From Astrocystis sublimbata (lineage: Eukaryota > Ascomycota > Sordariomycetes > Xylariales > Xylariaceae), in NCBI GenBank assembly GCA_022453515.1, contig JAJNNY010000004.1, positions 744,001-808,000 of the forward strand: DNA of 64,000 nucleotides. The letters run 5' to 3'. Of this stretch, positions 10,737 through 21,093 are shown one piece after another (position 1 is the first letter of the stretch; each line of letters opens with the position of its first letter). The position numbers and the translations under genes are program-made. The notes under the pieces were generated by a model. It was not told where the DNA came from. It did no database searches and was given only the letters and a program-made list of their open reading frames with translations.

Positions 10737-11963
10737 GGTGGCGGATTGTGCAGGCCGTCAGGATGTGTGAAGTTGTCGTAGGACTCGATCAGGTCGATGC
10801 GCAGGTAGGTGAGTAGTTTCTGTCGGGAATGGAAGCCGAAGATGTGTAGGCTCGGGAGACTGGGAATGCAGAACTGGGATCACCGCAGAGGCGCCGGCGT
10901 CGTGTGCGTGCCCCGTGAGTCGGGCAATTGTGCAAGCCTTAGGCTTATATGACTCCGAGACTTTCAAGGAGACGTTGCCTCGAGAGGCAGCTGTGTTGTG
11001 TTGTACGTGGATGTAGGGACGTATGGCCCGGTGGCTGCGACGGATGCAAGGATTATATCGGTAGGTACCTGGAAGCCCGGATGCCCGGATGCCTGGTGAC
11101 GGGAGCGACGGGAGCATGTGAGTTCTGAGTTGGGAAGTAAAGTAGAAGTCGATGATGTCCTGCCGAGCCTGCCTTGCTGATCTGGTGGCTGCAAATTGAC
11201 GGCAGACGAACCCATGTAAGAGACGGAGGTCCTGCAGCCATTCAGCCCCGGATTTCCAATACCTTGGCCCCTGGCTCGCCTGGTACATCATGTTATTTGT
11301 GTTTAGCAGCAAGTGCCACGGTACAATGCGTAGGTACATTGCCTTTGGAGCCGGAACGATGGTGATCTATGCTGTGTTGGGCTAGTGTCATATTAGAATC
11401 GGTGTCTCGAGCTAGGCCGTGCTGAGTAGCACAATGTACTGTGAGTGGTAGTGGAGTTGGAGGGTTGGGCAATTGTCGGCTTGGCTTGTTTGTAAATTGT
11501 GAGTTTTCGAGGATGAGGCCCGATAAGCTTGTGTATTCTCTGCGGGGCAATAGTTTGAGGGCGCGGATGGAAACGAGACAACTTTGATATGTAGGCGCAA
11601 AGATGCTCCATCATCGTATAATCCTACGTAAGTACGTAGATGACCTAGCTTAGAAGTACGTAGGATAGTACTTAAGGCAGTATAGCACTTTTGAATGTTC
11701 TATCACCTAAGTAGGCAATTCCACTATCAATATGCTCAATGGTTCATTGATTTCTACTCAATTCGAAGAACTTATAAAGCGCATTTCGTATGACCTTATA
11801 CGGAGAAGAGATTGCCGCATCAATGGTGTCTTACTACGTACCTGCCTTTAAGTAAGCATGCAGGTATTGTCAAAGTAGGAAAATACCACATCTACTACAG
11901 ATATGTAATATCCATGGTGGATTGGTCGTATGGGAGTAACACAATCAATTTCACGAACTCTGG

Positions 11964-12055
11964 TAAATACCTACTGCTACCTAGGTAGGTAGAACGTTGT
12001 TTTAAGCATACATGCATGCTTAAACCCTCAAGTCTAACCTACATATGTAGGTAGC
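11964..12055. repeat. Cluster of CCTAGG/CTACATATGTAG palindromes
   Basis: Within about 90 bp are GCTACCTAGGTAGGTAG, a near-perfect inverted repeat reading TTTAAGCAT...ATGCTTAAA around 12001-12024, and the 14-bp palindrome CCTACATATGTAGG. Similar motifs recur in other intergenic stretches of the window. Origin unknown. Confidence 0.7.
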
Positions 12056-12774
12056 TTCAGGACACTTGCAAGCACCCATAACAACTGCAAATATTCACAA
12101 GTTGAGAGAGTCGGTCGGTAGATGATAATGATGATGCTTTGTAGCCTCGCCTACCTCCAGGATATTGGACGAGTCTAAGCACCCAAGCTAGGGATAAAAT
12201 GGACACGGGTAGCGCACACCAGCGCCCAAATGGGCTTGCGCCAACTCATACTTGCATGACCGCCGCCCAACGACCAACCACACGGGATGCAGTGAGCGTC
12301 CAGTCATAATGCACTGGTAATAGAAGCTCTCCGTCCCTTTCTTTCCCTTGCCTTGGGCAGAGAGCACTTTTAACCTCTCACATGTTGGTTGTCGTCGTGT
12401 AAGGAACAACATCCGCCGATATTCGATAGATATTCCTGTGTTATCGCGAAATCATAATCATCATCTTGAGAACAGACCACCACCGTGCTTGCTCTAGAAG
12501 CCCATACCTACCTCGCCTACCTAGCACCCTAGGTCCCTACAGAGGTCCCTACCTGCCGGCAAGCAAACCCCTGGTCGCTTTGTCGCCCGCTACCTTGCAG
12601 GCCCAAGCAAGACAGGTCCAAGCAAGACTCAGCGCCAAACAAAACAACCTTACCTGCCGTATGTCATTTCACACGAGGTTGGATAGGCCGTTCACCTCGC
12701 ACCTGGCTCGCCTGGGCATCTAGCATCTAGTCCCCCTCCCATCTTTTTCTACCATTGCCACCCAATCTCCATAC

Positions 12775-12808
12775 CATCCATCCATCCATCCATCCATCCA
12801 TCCATCCA
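12775..12808 (+). repeat. (CATC)n microsatellite
   Basis: About eight and a half tandem CATC units in the leader region of the Edc4 gene. A simple-sequence repeat. Confidence 0.9.
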
Positions 12809-13155
12809 ACCTACCTACACACCTCCTTGGGTAGGTGGCTTTGGTTGATTGAACGCGTTGTCCATCCCCAGTCAGTGATGTTTGCATCGTGAACGTCCTG
12901 TACTACTACTAATCGCATTCACTGTACATTAGTTGTGTCTTTTTTTTTTCTTGCCCTTCCTCTTTCTGGTGGGTGGGCTGCCTTCCTTTCCTGTCTGCGT
13001 GTCTCGGCTGTCTTGAGCTGGCGGCGTCGACGGCCGGCGCTAGTGTCAGTCACTCAGTGTGCCAGACCAGTGAGACCACAGCTCTCACCACTCAGGCCAG
13101 GACCCAGGCTTCTCAGGCCACTCACAGCGTGCACCTGCAGCCCCAGGCGATTCGC

Positions 13156-13230
13156 ATGTGGGCCTGTTCGCCATCGCGCGCAGCAATTCTCATCTCGGCG
13201 CCCTCACCATGGCGAGCTACAACACCCTGA
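13156..13230 (+). promoter_or_regulatory. Upstream ORF overlapping the edc4 start codon
   Basis: An ATG at 13156 opens a 24-codon frame that ends at TGA 13228-13230, out of frame with and overlapping the proposed edc4 ATG at 13209. If included in the mRNA, ribosomes would have to bypass it or restart, so it could damp translation. A second very short upstream frame (ATG at about 12878, five codons) lies in the same leader. Confidence 0.45.
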
Positions 13231-16200
13231 ACCCATCCGGTGGCGAAGACCAACAGAACGCCCACCTCCAGGCCATGTACGCCCGTTTGCAGGCCGCCCG
13301 CAACGCCCAGACGCACTCCAACGACGAGAACCATCCGCCTGCGCCTGCGCCTGCACCGCCCGCCCCCGGCGCACACGATCTCCTGTCGCGTTTCCACACC
13401 TTCAACCAGGCCAACAACCCGCACGACTACTATGGTCACGTCTCCGCCGAGTCGCCTGTTACCGGTTACGACGACTACCCGCCTCCAGCTGCTCCCACGC
13501 CGCCCTCCGGCTTCGGTGCGAGCTCCCACACATCACCCGGCGTCTTTGCCGCCTTGGCCCCCGTCGCCGGCGCCATGTCGTCCGCAAACTCTGTCAACTC
13601 GGCCGACCAGAACCAGAGCGCCAGCCTGCTGAACCTGCTCAAGTTCAGTGGTAACCAGGGCCAGTCATCGCAGCCCCATTCCCAGGCCTCGCCCTCGGGC
13701 AGTGTCCACAACCAGTCCTATGGCTCCTCGCCGAACCAGACTTATGCGAACCCTCCTCCCATCCACGCCCCCGTTCCCATGCCTGCCGATCCTCAGGGCT
13801 TGCTTGCGACTCTTATGAAGGGTAACATGCACAACGAGGGTACAGGCCAACGCGCTGAAGGCCAGCAGCCGAACGCGCGCGACTCCTGGAACATCGGTCC
13901 CAGTTCCCACACCCAGGAGTACCTGCTTAACCTGCTGCATCGTCCCAAGCCAGCCCAGCACGACCAGCCGTCGACAAACGAGTCGTCGCAGCCTGCCACT
14001 CTGACCCCCCAGTCTGCCAACGACTCATCTGCCGACCATTACAAGGACTACGTGCCCAGGCAAGCTCCGCTCGAGAACACCTCCCACGACTCAACGCCCC
14101 TGCCACATCAGTACGCATCCTCGCCCCAGGCCAGGTACGACTACCAGTCGCCGTCCTCGCAGCATAGCCAACGCGAGTCGACCCACAGACCCGGCAGGTT
14201 TGATTATGCAAACCCTTTCGATGAGTTTGCTGCTCCCCATGATCACGCTTCAAAGACATCCAGTACCTCGGGCCACGCGACCACAATGCACGCAGAACTT
14301 CCGTCGGCAACTGCTGTCAAGATACAGCAGAAAACAGCCGCCAGCGTGGTCTCGTTGGGCAACGCCTCAGATCATAACCGATCCTCGGCCTATCACAGTC
14401 CTGTGGTGGCTACTGAGCCAAACCGGCCCCGGTCTGAACGCTACCAGTCCGATGCTGGTCAAAGCCGTGATTCCCCTTACGCCACACACTCACGCTCTGA
14501 TCGGTTCCAGGAACCTGATTACGAATACGAGGATGACCCGGAAACGGTACATGAGGCCATGGCAGATTTGGCGGAAAAGGCAGACCAGGAGGCCCAGGAA
14601 GCTTTGGAGCGCGCGGAGCACCAAGAGGCACAAGCACAGATCGCTGCCGACCTTGAGGACATGATGAGCGCCAGAAGTGACGCCGAGTTCCAAGAATCCG
14701 CAGCCGTAGCCGCTAGAGACCTCAGCAGGGAGCTCGAAAGAGAAGAGAACGCTGACGCACTCGAGGAAAGATACTCGCCAGAGGTCGCCCAAGCAATTCG
14801 CGATATCGTCGACGATACTGCCCATGGCGCCGTTGCGGACAGCTGGGAAAGCGCCGAGGCTGACGAGATTGTTGTGATTGAGGAGCCCGTCGTGCCTATC
14901 AAGGTGTATAATTTCCCCATGAAACCATGGATTTCGATTACCATGCAATCCTCGTCTGATGAGCCTCGCCCTCAGTTTCGCGACGAAGTCATTCTAGATA
15001 TCGCCCGGTTGAAGAAGGAGTTCGACCAGATCGACAGAAACTTGGTCGCCGCTACCGAATCTTACATTGCGTATGGTATGTCAAAGGCGGGCGGTTTGCG
15101 CGTCATTCGCCAGGAAGATGGAAAGGATGCCAAGCTCTTCACTGATACCAAGGACCGAGTCTTCAACGTGGCTGTATCATACACTCCGGACGATGTAGAA
15201 TACCCCGAGGAATCTATCATCGGCACTGGTATTAGTGGTACTGTCTACTATATCCAGATCCGGGGTGGGGGCAAAGATCATCTCGACGAACCGCACCCTG
15301 AACAGTACGGGTTCGCTCTACCACCGGCAAACGCGCAAGAAGGTGACGCCCCTGGTGGCATTCTCAAAACCCGGGCGAGAACCTCGGCTACCCGCCCGGA
15401 ATACTTCGCTGTCGGCCGTGGGAAAACCATCAGCATCATCTGGCCCGCCGTCATCATGCAGAAGAATATATTCCAAGCTGGTCATGATCGCCTCGTTGAC
15501 ACCGAAAAGCTCTCGAAAGAGTGTGCTCTTCGGATCAACACGGGCAAAGCTGGCAAGGATTTTACCTTCAGTCAGGATGATACAACCATCGTGTCTCTAG
15601 ACAAATCGGGCCGGGTCAAGTTCTGGGACGTCCGAGACCTTACAGCAGTCGATATGGGTTCAGATTCTCGATACCCCATGCCATTGCATACCTCTGTTGA
15701 GATTAAGGATCCGTTGATGACTCTCAACACCACGCCCGAAGGAGAGAAGGCATGGCCAACCTCTGTGTTATTGCTGGATAAGCAACGGCCTTACCAGAAG
15801 CGTTGTGCCCTGCGCTACATGATTGTGGGCATGAAGCAAAACCATACACTTCAACTGTGGGATCTTGCACTGGGGAAGCCTGTGCAAGAATTCAATCTAC
15901 CCCATAGCAAGGAGTCAGACGCAGTATGCAGCGTCATGTACCACCCACCCACAGGCATTATTGTAGTTGGTCATCCGACCCGCAACTCTCTCTACTTCCT
16001 CCACTTGTCAGCTCCTAAATACTCGATCAAGGGTCTGTCTCAAGTCGATTACATCCAGAGATTAGTTTCCAAGGACCAGTCCATTCCAGAACCCGACTCG
16101 ACTGCCGTCATTAGTGGTGTACGGGAATACTCGTTATCAAACAAGGGAGTGCTCCGGAGCTTGGATATCTTGGAGAATCCGTCTTGCTCGTCGTCTAGCG

Positions 16201-18104
16201 ATGAACAGTCGCTCTTCGATCTGTATGCGATGCACTCCAAAGGTGTGACTGCCATGACTATAAAGCAAGCCGACCTAGGGTGGTCCAAGGATAACAAGGT
16301 TCTTCATAATGTCGATGCGAGTGAAAGTGGACTCGTGAAGATCTGCAAACTCAAGGAGCTACCTAATACTGTCGTTGCGGAGCCTCATACCGCGGAGGAG
16401 CCAGCCGCTCACATTAAGATTGTGTCGCGGCCCACGGCTAAAGACGGCGCAATGTCTCGTGCTGCCTCCTCGGCTTCTGGCCCAGACGTGCATAAGAAAT
16501 CTGGTGAAACTGGTGCTCCTCACCTCCAAAATGAGCGCAAGGAGACCGATATTCCCGTTACGCCTGTCAACCAGCTCGATAAGTCCGAGAAGAAAGCCAG
16601 GAAAAAGCGGGAGAAGGCTGCCGCTGTCGCTGCTGCCGCGGCTGAGAAACTAGCTGCAGAGAACATGCAGTCAAACGGCGGCAACAATGCGTCCCGGATG
16701 GACAACCTCCCTTCCAACAAGAACGGCGACTCCAAATCCAATGCTTCGGCCGATTCTGTCCAGGCAGCGGTAAAACAATCTCTTTCAAGTGTCGGTGACA
16801 AGTTGGTCACGCTCATCACGCATGAGTTCAAAGACCATCGTAGCAAGATTGAATCCGACCTCAGCACTCGGTCAGACTCCTTTGCCAAGAGTCAGACAGA
16901 ATTATTGGAGCTTGTGTCGACCATTCTCAATGAGAACACTCAAGCTGTTCTCTCTCGGTCAATCTCGGACCAATTTGAGGATATTGTTCTTCCGCATCTG
17001 AGCAACCATATCACGAAAACCATCGAGACTCAAATCGATTCAAAGCTTGGGGGCAAGGTATCTCACTCGGTCAATAACCAGCTGCAGAAGATGCTCCCAC
17101 ATGCAGTTACGCATGCGTTGCAAAAAGCAGATCTAACGAAGGGCATTGCTGAGAGGCTAGCTTCCAGCGTCGCCCTCGATATGGAAGAGTCATTCCGTGC
17201 GACGCTAGTGTCGAGCATAACGCCCATGTTTACTGATATGGCGGTTGCTTCGCGCTCCTTGGCACAAGACGTCCAACGTCGAACTGCAGAACATATTCAA
17301 GAGTTCGAACAGCGACACATTGCCGATACTCACAAGATTGACCAGCTGACTGCCATTGTATCGAAACTGTCCGACAGGGTAGGCGAGATGGCTGCGGCCC
17401 AAGCACAATTTCAAGAACGTCTTGTCCAGATGCAGTTACGCACCTCACAGGATCGTGGTTCAGCTCAAGCTCAGCCTCAAAGCGCACAGCCTGCCCCCAA
17501 CCAGACTGCTTCATATGGAAGTGCATCAGCAGCCTCCAGCAATCATGGAAACCAACTTGTTCCATACTCCAGCGGTAACCATTCAAACCCCAATAAGGAC
17601 AATGAGCTTCAGCACCTGATCTCCAGTGTGTCAACTCACATGGAGCGTGGCGAGTACGAAACTGGGTTGATTCGCTGGATTCAACTCCCGAGGCAGCACG
17701 ACATCTTCGATGAGTACATTGTCAAGTTCAATCCACAGATGGTGCGAGACATGCCTGCTTTGGTCTCACTCTCGGTTGCTTCTGTTCTCGCTGAACAGCT
17801 CGACGGCCCTCACCTTCGAGAACGAGTGAATTGGGTTGAACACGTATTGAACAGCTTATACAGCAGCCTCCCGCACATTACTGTTCGTAACACCCCCACT
17901 TCCTCTTTTGAACACTCCAGAATTGACCATTTGCAGGACCCGGCCGTACGCGATGTCATTCCCAAGATTATGGGCACATTTGTCGAGCGAGTTGAGAAGC
18001 TGTTCCACCGGATTAGCGGTCGCTCTCCTTCAGATCCTATGCTTCAGCATCTCTCTGCCATGATGCAAATGGCAACACGAATTCAGACGTACCCAAGCTA
18101 CTGA
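13209..18104 (+). CDS. edc4: Edc4/Ge-1-type mRNA decapping scaffold
   Basis: A single exon of 1632 codons; the start is the ATG in caccATGGc at 13209. Residues 1 to about 450 are low-complexity, rich in Ser, Pro, Gln, Asn and His, as in P-body scaffolds. An acidic coiled-coil-like stretch (about 455-530) precedes a beta-propeller region (about 640-1050) with repeat-like strands such as SGRVKFWDVRDL and HTLQLWDLALGKPV, matching the Ge-1 WD40 region. A charged Ala/Lys-rich helix (about 1120-1140), long amphipathic helices (about 1190-1420), a Gln/Ser linker and a compact helical C-terminus (about 1475-1631, HMERGEYETGLIRWIQLPRQ onward) complete the Edc4 layout. In animals Edc4, and in fission yeast Pdc1, bind Dcp2 and promote decapping and P-body assembly in the cytoplasm. 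Size and order of parts match; partner binding is inferred. Confidence 0.85.
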   Translation: MASYNTLNPSGGEDQQNAHLQAMYARLQAARNAQTHSNDENHPPAPAPAPPAPGAHDLLSRFHTFNQANNPHDYYGHVSAESPVTGYDDYPPPAAPTPPSGFGASSHTSPGVFAALAPVAGAMSSANSVNSADQNQSASLLNLLKFSGNQGQSSQPHSQASPSGSVHNQSYGSSPNQTYANPPPIHAPVPMPADPQGLLATLMKGNMHNEGTGQRAEGQQPNARDSWNIGPSSHTQEYLLNLLHRPKPAQHDQPSTNESSQPATLTPQSANDSSADHYKDYVPRQAPLENTSHDSTPLPHQYASSPQARYDYQSPSSQHSQRESTHRPGRFDYANPFDEFAAPHDHASKTSSTSGHATTMHAELPSATAVKIQQKTAASVVSLGNASDHNRSSAYHSPVVATEPNRPRSERYQSDAGQSRDSPYATHSRSDRFQEPDYEYEDDPETVHEAMADLAEKADQEAQEALERAEHQEAQAQIAADLEDMMSARSDAEFQESAAVAARDLSRELEREENADALEERYSPEVAQAIRDIVDDTAHGAVADSWESAEADEIVVIEEPVVPIKVYNFPMKPWISITMQSSSDEPRPQFRDEVILDIARLKKEFDQIDRNLVAATESYIAYGMSKAGGLRVIRQEDGKDAKLFTDTKDRVFNVAVSYTPDDVEYPEESIIGTGISGTVYYIQIRGGGKDHLDEPHPEQYGFALPPANAQEGDAPGGILKTRARTSATRPEYFAVGRGKTISIIWPAVIMQKNIFQAGHDRLVDTEKLSKECALRINTGKAGKDFTFSQDDTTIVSLDKSGRVKFWDVRDLTAVDMGSDSRYPMPLHTSVEIKDPLMTLNTTPEGEKAWPTSVLLLDKQRPYQKRCALRYMIVGMKQNHTLQLWDLALGKPVQEFNLPHSKESDAVCSVMYHPPTGIIVVGHPTRNSLYFLHLSAPKYSIKGLSQVDYIQRLVSKDQSIPEPDSTAVISGVREYSLSNKGVLRSLDILENPSCSSSSDEQSLFDLYAMHSKGVTAMTIKQADLGWSKDNKVLHNVDASESGLVKICKLKELPNTVVAEPHTAEEPAAHIKIVSRPTAKDGAMSRAASSASGPDVHKKSGETGAPHLQNERKETDIPVTPVNQLDKSEKKARKKREKAAAVAAAAAEKLAAENMQSNGGNNASRMDNLPSNKNGDSKSNASADSVQAAVKQSLSSVGDKLVTLITHEFKDHRSKIESDLSTRSDSFAKSQTELLELVSTILNENTQAVLSRSISDQFEDIVLPHLSNHITKTIETQIDSKLGGKVSHSVNNQLQKMLPHAVTHALQKADLTKGIAERLASSVALDMEESFRATLVSSITPMFTDMAVASRSLAQDVQRRTAEHIQEFEQRHIADTHKIDQLTAIVSKLSDRVGEMAAAQAQFQERLVQMQLRTSQDRGSAQAQPQSAQPAPNQTASYGSASAASSNHGNQLVPYSSGNHSNPNKDNELQHLISSVSTHMERGEYETGLIRWIQLPRQHDIFDEYIVKFNPQMVRDMPALVSLSVASVLAEQLDGPHLRERVNWVEHVLNSLYSSLPHITVRNTPTSSFEHSRIDHLQDPAVRDVIPKIMGTFVERVEKLFHRISGRSPSDPMLQHLSAMMQMATRIQTYPSY

Positions 18105-19018
18105 AAAGTAGTCGTTGGGCCAGTCGTCTGTGCCATTGATTGATGCTGGTCCCCTGTCCAAAACATGGGTTAGGTTTCTAGGTGGGCTTGGTGGCTGGGG
18201 CTTTCAACGGTATGATTAAGTGTAATCCTACCACTTCTTTATGGCACTGATGTTGTGCAAGATACCCCTTCATCGATATTCCCATCGCACCATCAAGCAT
18301 TTCAAGCTGTAATATTACGGCATCAGTGCCCGAGGGTTACTTAATATTTGATTCTGTCTCAAGGATTTCGTTTCGGGAACGATATGGCCTCGGGGCGGAG
18401 CTCCTACGACTTGGAAGACTTCTGGCAGATATTCGGCGGGCGACTCTTAAGTTTCTAAGACTTGATTTCGTCGATGCCATGCACGTTCTGCATTGCTCGG
18501 TACTTCATTTTCGAAATGAGATGATAACGACGAATTGTGTATTTTTCATGTAGTTGGGATGGCTGTTGTAGAGTAAAATAAAATAGGGCGAGCGATCGAC
18601 TGTCGGCTGCTCTATCGCGCTTAATTATCTTCTTTGTTGACAACACAGCTAGCCTCATTCATCCCTAGTTGTGACATCTCATAGTTCCCATCGACCGGGC
18701 TCACCTCCTGGACTTGATTATCTACCTACCTCCATATTCCCATAACACTTCGATCGCCCCATTTCCCACCATCCTTCTTGATTCATTGCTGTCGTCCGGT
18801 TTGATGTGAATCTGTCACATGCTGACTAAGTAAGGAACGACCCAGGTTAGCCTGCTACGTCCGTCTTCCATGACGTAGTAAAGTAGAGACCCCAATCTGA
18901 AAACGTTGACAGGGCATCAACACAACCAGCAATATCCGTCGAATTAGCATTGCTGAACTAAAGAGAAGAGTGCGTGCATGTACAGCATACGAGCATCGCA
19001 TCCCATCAATCAAAGACA
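18105..19018. other. Intergenic, no gene seen
   Basis: About 0.9 kb holding the edc4 3' end and the promoter of the cupin gene. Only short unsupported frames. Confidence 0.5.
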
Positions 19019-19552
19019 ATGCAGAAGACCACGCCCCTCAAAGAGTTAAAGGTGCTCAGGTACCAGATCCCCGCATACAAGCTGATCCCCAACACCTCGA
19101 TCCAGCACAAGCCCTTGCTGATCTACAAAAACGCCTTTCCGAACCCCACGGCCTCGGGCATCGAACGCGCCCTGTGTGACGCCGGCGCCGTGACCCCGCA
19201 ATGGCGCTACACCATGTACGGCACCTCGCACTTCCACAGCACCGCGCACGAGGTCCTGGGCGTGGCGGCCGGTAAAGCGACTATTTGTTTCGGACACGAG
19301 GATAATCCGGAAAAAGTCGTTTGTGAGTTGGATAAGGGCGATCTCGCGGTCGTGCCGGCTGGCGTGGCGCATCGCTTGATGGAGGTGCGGGAGCGCGGGT
19401 TCGAGATGGTTGGGGCGTATCCCGAGGGCTGTGCTTGGGATATGTGCTATGGCGCCCCGGGGGAGGAGGGGAGGGTTGGGGGCATTGCGCGGTTGAAGTG
19501 GTTTGTGAGGGATCCGATTTATGGGGGCGAGGGGCCTGTGTTGGATTCGTGA
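19019..19552 (+). CDS. YjlB-like RmlC-type cupin protein
   Basis: One exon, 177 residues, starting at the ATG 19019. The sequence is a single cupin barrel: MYGTSHFHSTAHEVLGVAAG is motif 1 with the histidines and glutamate that hold the metal (H-x-H..E type), and KGDLAVVPAGVAHRL is motif 2 with the last His. Length and the C-terminal pattern after the barrel (GAYPEG..WDMCYG, then a W-F-x-x-D-P-x-Y-G-x-x-G-P stretch) fit the bacterial YjlB family, whose biochemical role is unknown. No signal peptide is seen, so it should be cytosolic. Lack of introns and a family best known from bacteria leave room for an old lateral transfer, but related fungal genes are common. Confidence 0.8.
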   Translation: MQKTTPLKELKVLRYQIPAYKLIPNTSIQHKPLLIYKNAFPNPTASGIERALCDAGAVTPQWRYTMYGTSHFHSTAHEVLGVAAGKATICFGHEDNPEKVVCELDKGDLAVVPAGVAHRLMEVRERGFEMVGAYPEGCAWDMCYGAPGEEGRVGGIARLKWFVRDPIYGGEGPVLDS

Positions 19553-21093
19553 CGTGTGTGGTGTGTACTATGGGATGAATTGTCTTTTGGGGGTGTTTTG
19601 GTATGGTTTAATTCGGACCAGGGAAGAAACCAAATATTTTATTTCTTTGAAATGTATCTAGGCGATCGTATTATTCATTATGAAGGGGCTCACAGTCACT
19701 TTCAGTAGCTGCCCATTGGGTTCCAAATTAATGTGAGATCATATCATCGATTCCGTGAAGCATTTAGCTATGTTCATTGATATGTTAAGTATAATGAACA
19801 AGACTTAATTTGTATTCTTAGCTTCTACTTAAGCGGCTAATAGCCGCCTTCCATCTTAACACTCTCGTAGCCTGCCTTTTTACTTGTGCAAGATACCTAC
19901 TCTGTGCCTGGCCTCGGTGTCTGCCTAGAAGAGTGTCACGACTAGATCAAGTATTTCGTTCGTCACACAGTGGATATCGATATCGTGAGTCAAACCAACG
20001 TCGATGGCGGGGAGTGGATCAGGGAGGCGGTGGCACGGTGCAGTGTAGCTGTCCCACCTAATCTACTGTGCCTCGCATTGCAACATAGCTTCTGACTAAG
20101 ACTGTCGCTCTGTAATTCGGGAATCGTTATCCGGAGTGAAAGTCGGCTAAGCGGCTCTGCATTGGCCTTTTGAACGTGTGCTTTCAAACCGCGAGGCTAC
20201 GGGAGCCTGCCTGGATTAGAGTAATGGATCGGAGTCTAGGCTTTGGAAAATGCATAATATCATCCTGTACACTGTCCGGCGTAATTACACGGTGGCTTAC
20301 ATGGGGTATTGCAATAGTTCATTCAAGTGTTGTGCTGTCGGCGATCGTGTTTGTAGTTTTCCCGAATTCCGGCAGTAGATTTCTTTAGTGTGGGAGTATG
20401 ACAAGAAAATCTATCAGTGTTAGTTATTTCAGATACTCTTATGTCTACAAAAACGGACACAGTAATTTATTTCTATAATGCATTTCCAGTCTATAGGGAT
20501 CTGTTGTTTATAAAAATGAAAAGTTTGCTTGGAATTACCGTCGTTCAGTCCTTCACCGTGTCGGAACTACTAAACCTCTATACGCCGTAATTGTAAATTG
20601 ACGAGTAAATATACGTTGCATCGTGTCCTTGTTTGACGCTACTTCCAGCCGCATTGCTACTGTGGCTACGAAGTAAGCAATCTAGACGCAGTTTTTGGTA
20701 TTCATCTAGCGCAGTTGTAGATACTTAGCCCCCAGATTGTATTCCAGTATGTAAAAATATCCTTCAAGATCCGAGTCCAGATGCTAGTGTTAATCAATAG
20801 CTCAGCAACAGGATCTAGCACAGTTGATTTAGCAAATCACTAATGCGAGCATGTTGTCAGCCTCATCTACTTCAGCTCAAAACCAGGCTCATGAATGAGC
20901 CCGCGGCGTTTTGGTTGGAATAGAGACTTGAAGGGCAGAGTTTTGAGTGGACCTTGAGCGCTCATTTGTATATAAATGTGATAAATCCCCTCGAATATAC
21001 GGTCTCTGTATCAAGCCCAACGTTCACAGTCCTCTCCTCATCAAGAAAATAACCCAGCAGACTCATCACCGGCACACCTCGCAAACATTCAAA
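19553..21093. other. Gene-poor stretch before the cysteine-rich secreted protein
   Basis: 1.5 kb, rather AT-rich between about 20400 and 20850, with only short unrecognised frames. No repeat ends or transposon genes seen. Confidence 0.5.
20969..20978 (+). promoter_or_regulatory. TATA box of the six-cysteine secreted protein gene
   Basis: TATATAAATG lies about 120 nt before the ATG at 21094 with a CT/CA-rich leader between. A strong TATA box is typical of highly regulated fungal genes. Confidence 0.5.

Larger units (their letters stand above)
10737..13208. other. Long gene-free stretch and edc4 leader
   Basis: 2.5 kb without a supportable gene. From about 11600 to 12080 it is AT-rich with many TACGTA, CCTAGG and CTACATATGTAG palindromes. 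From about 12440 to 13208 it turns pyrimidine-rich, with CTACCT motifs, a CATC microsatellite and a T run near 12942, as expected for the promoter and a long 5' leader of the Edc4 gene. Confidence 0.55.

Noticed and set aside
10758..11339. 193-codon minus-strand frame upstream of the small membrane protein
   Set aside because: No domain, odd composition, lies in promoter/leader sequence with palindromes; no splice partners.
12775..12808. Tandem CATC units considered as a CRISPR-like or satellite array
   Set aside because: Four-base units without spacers: an ordinary microsatellite.
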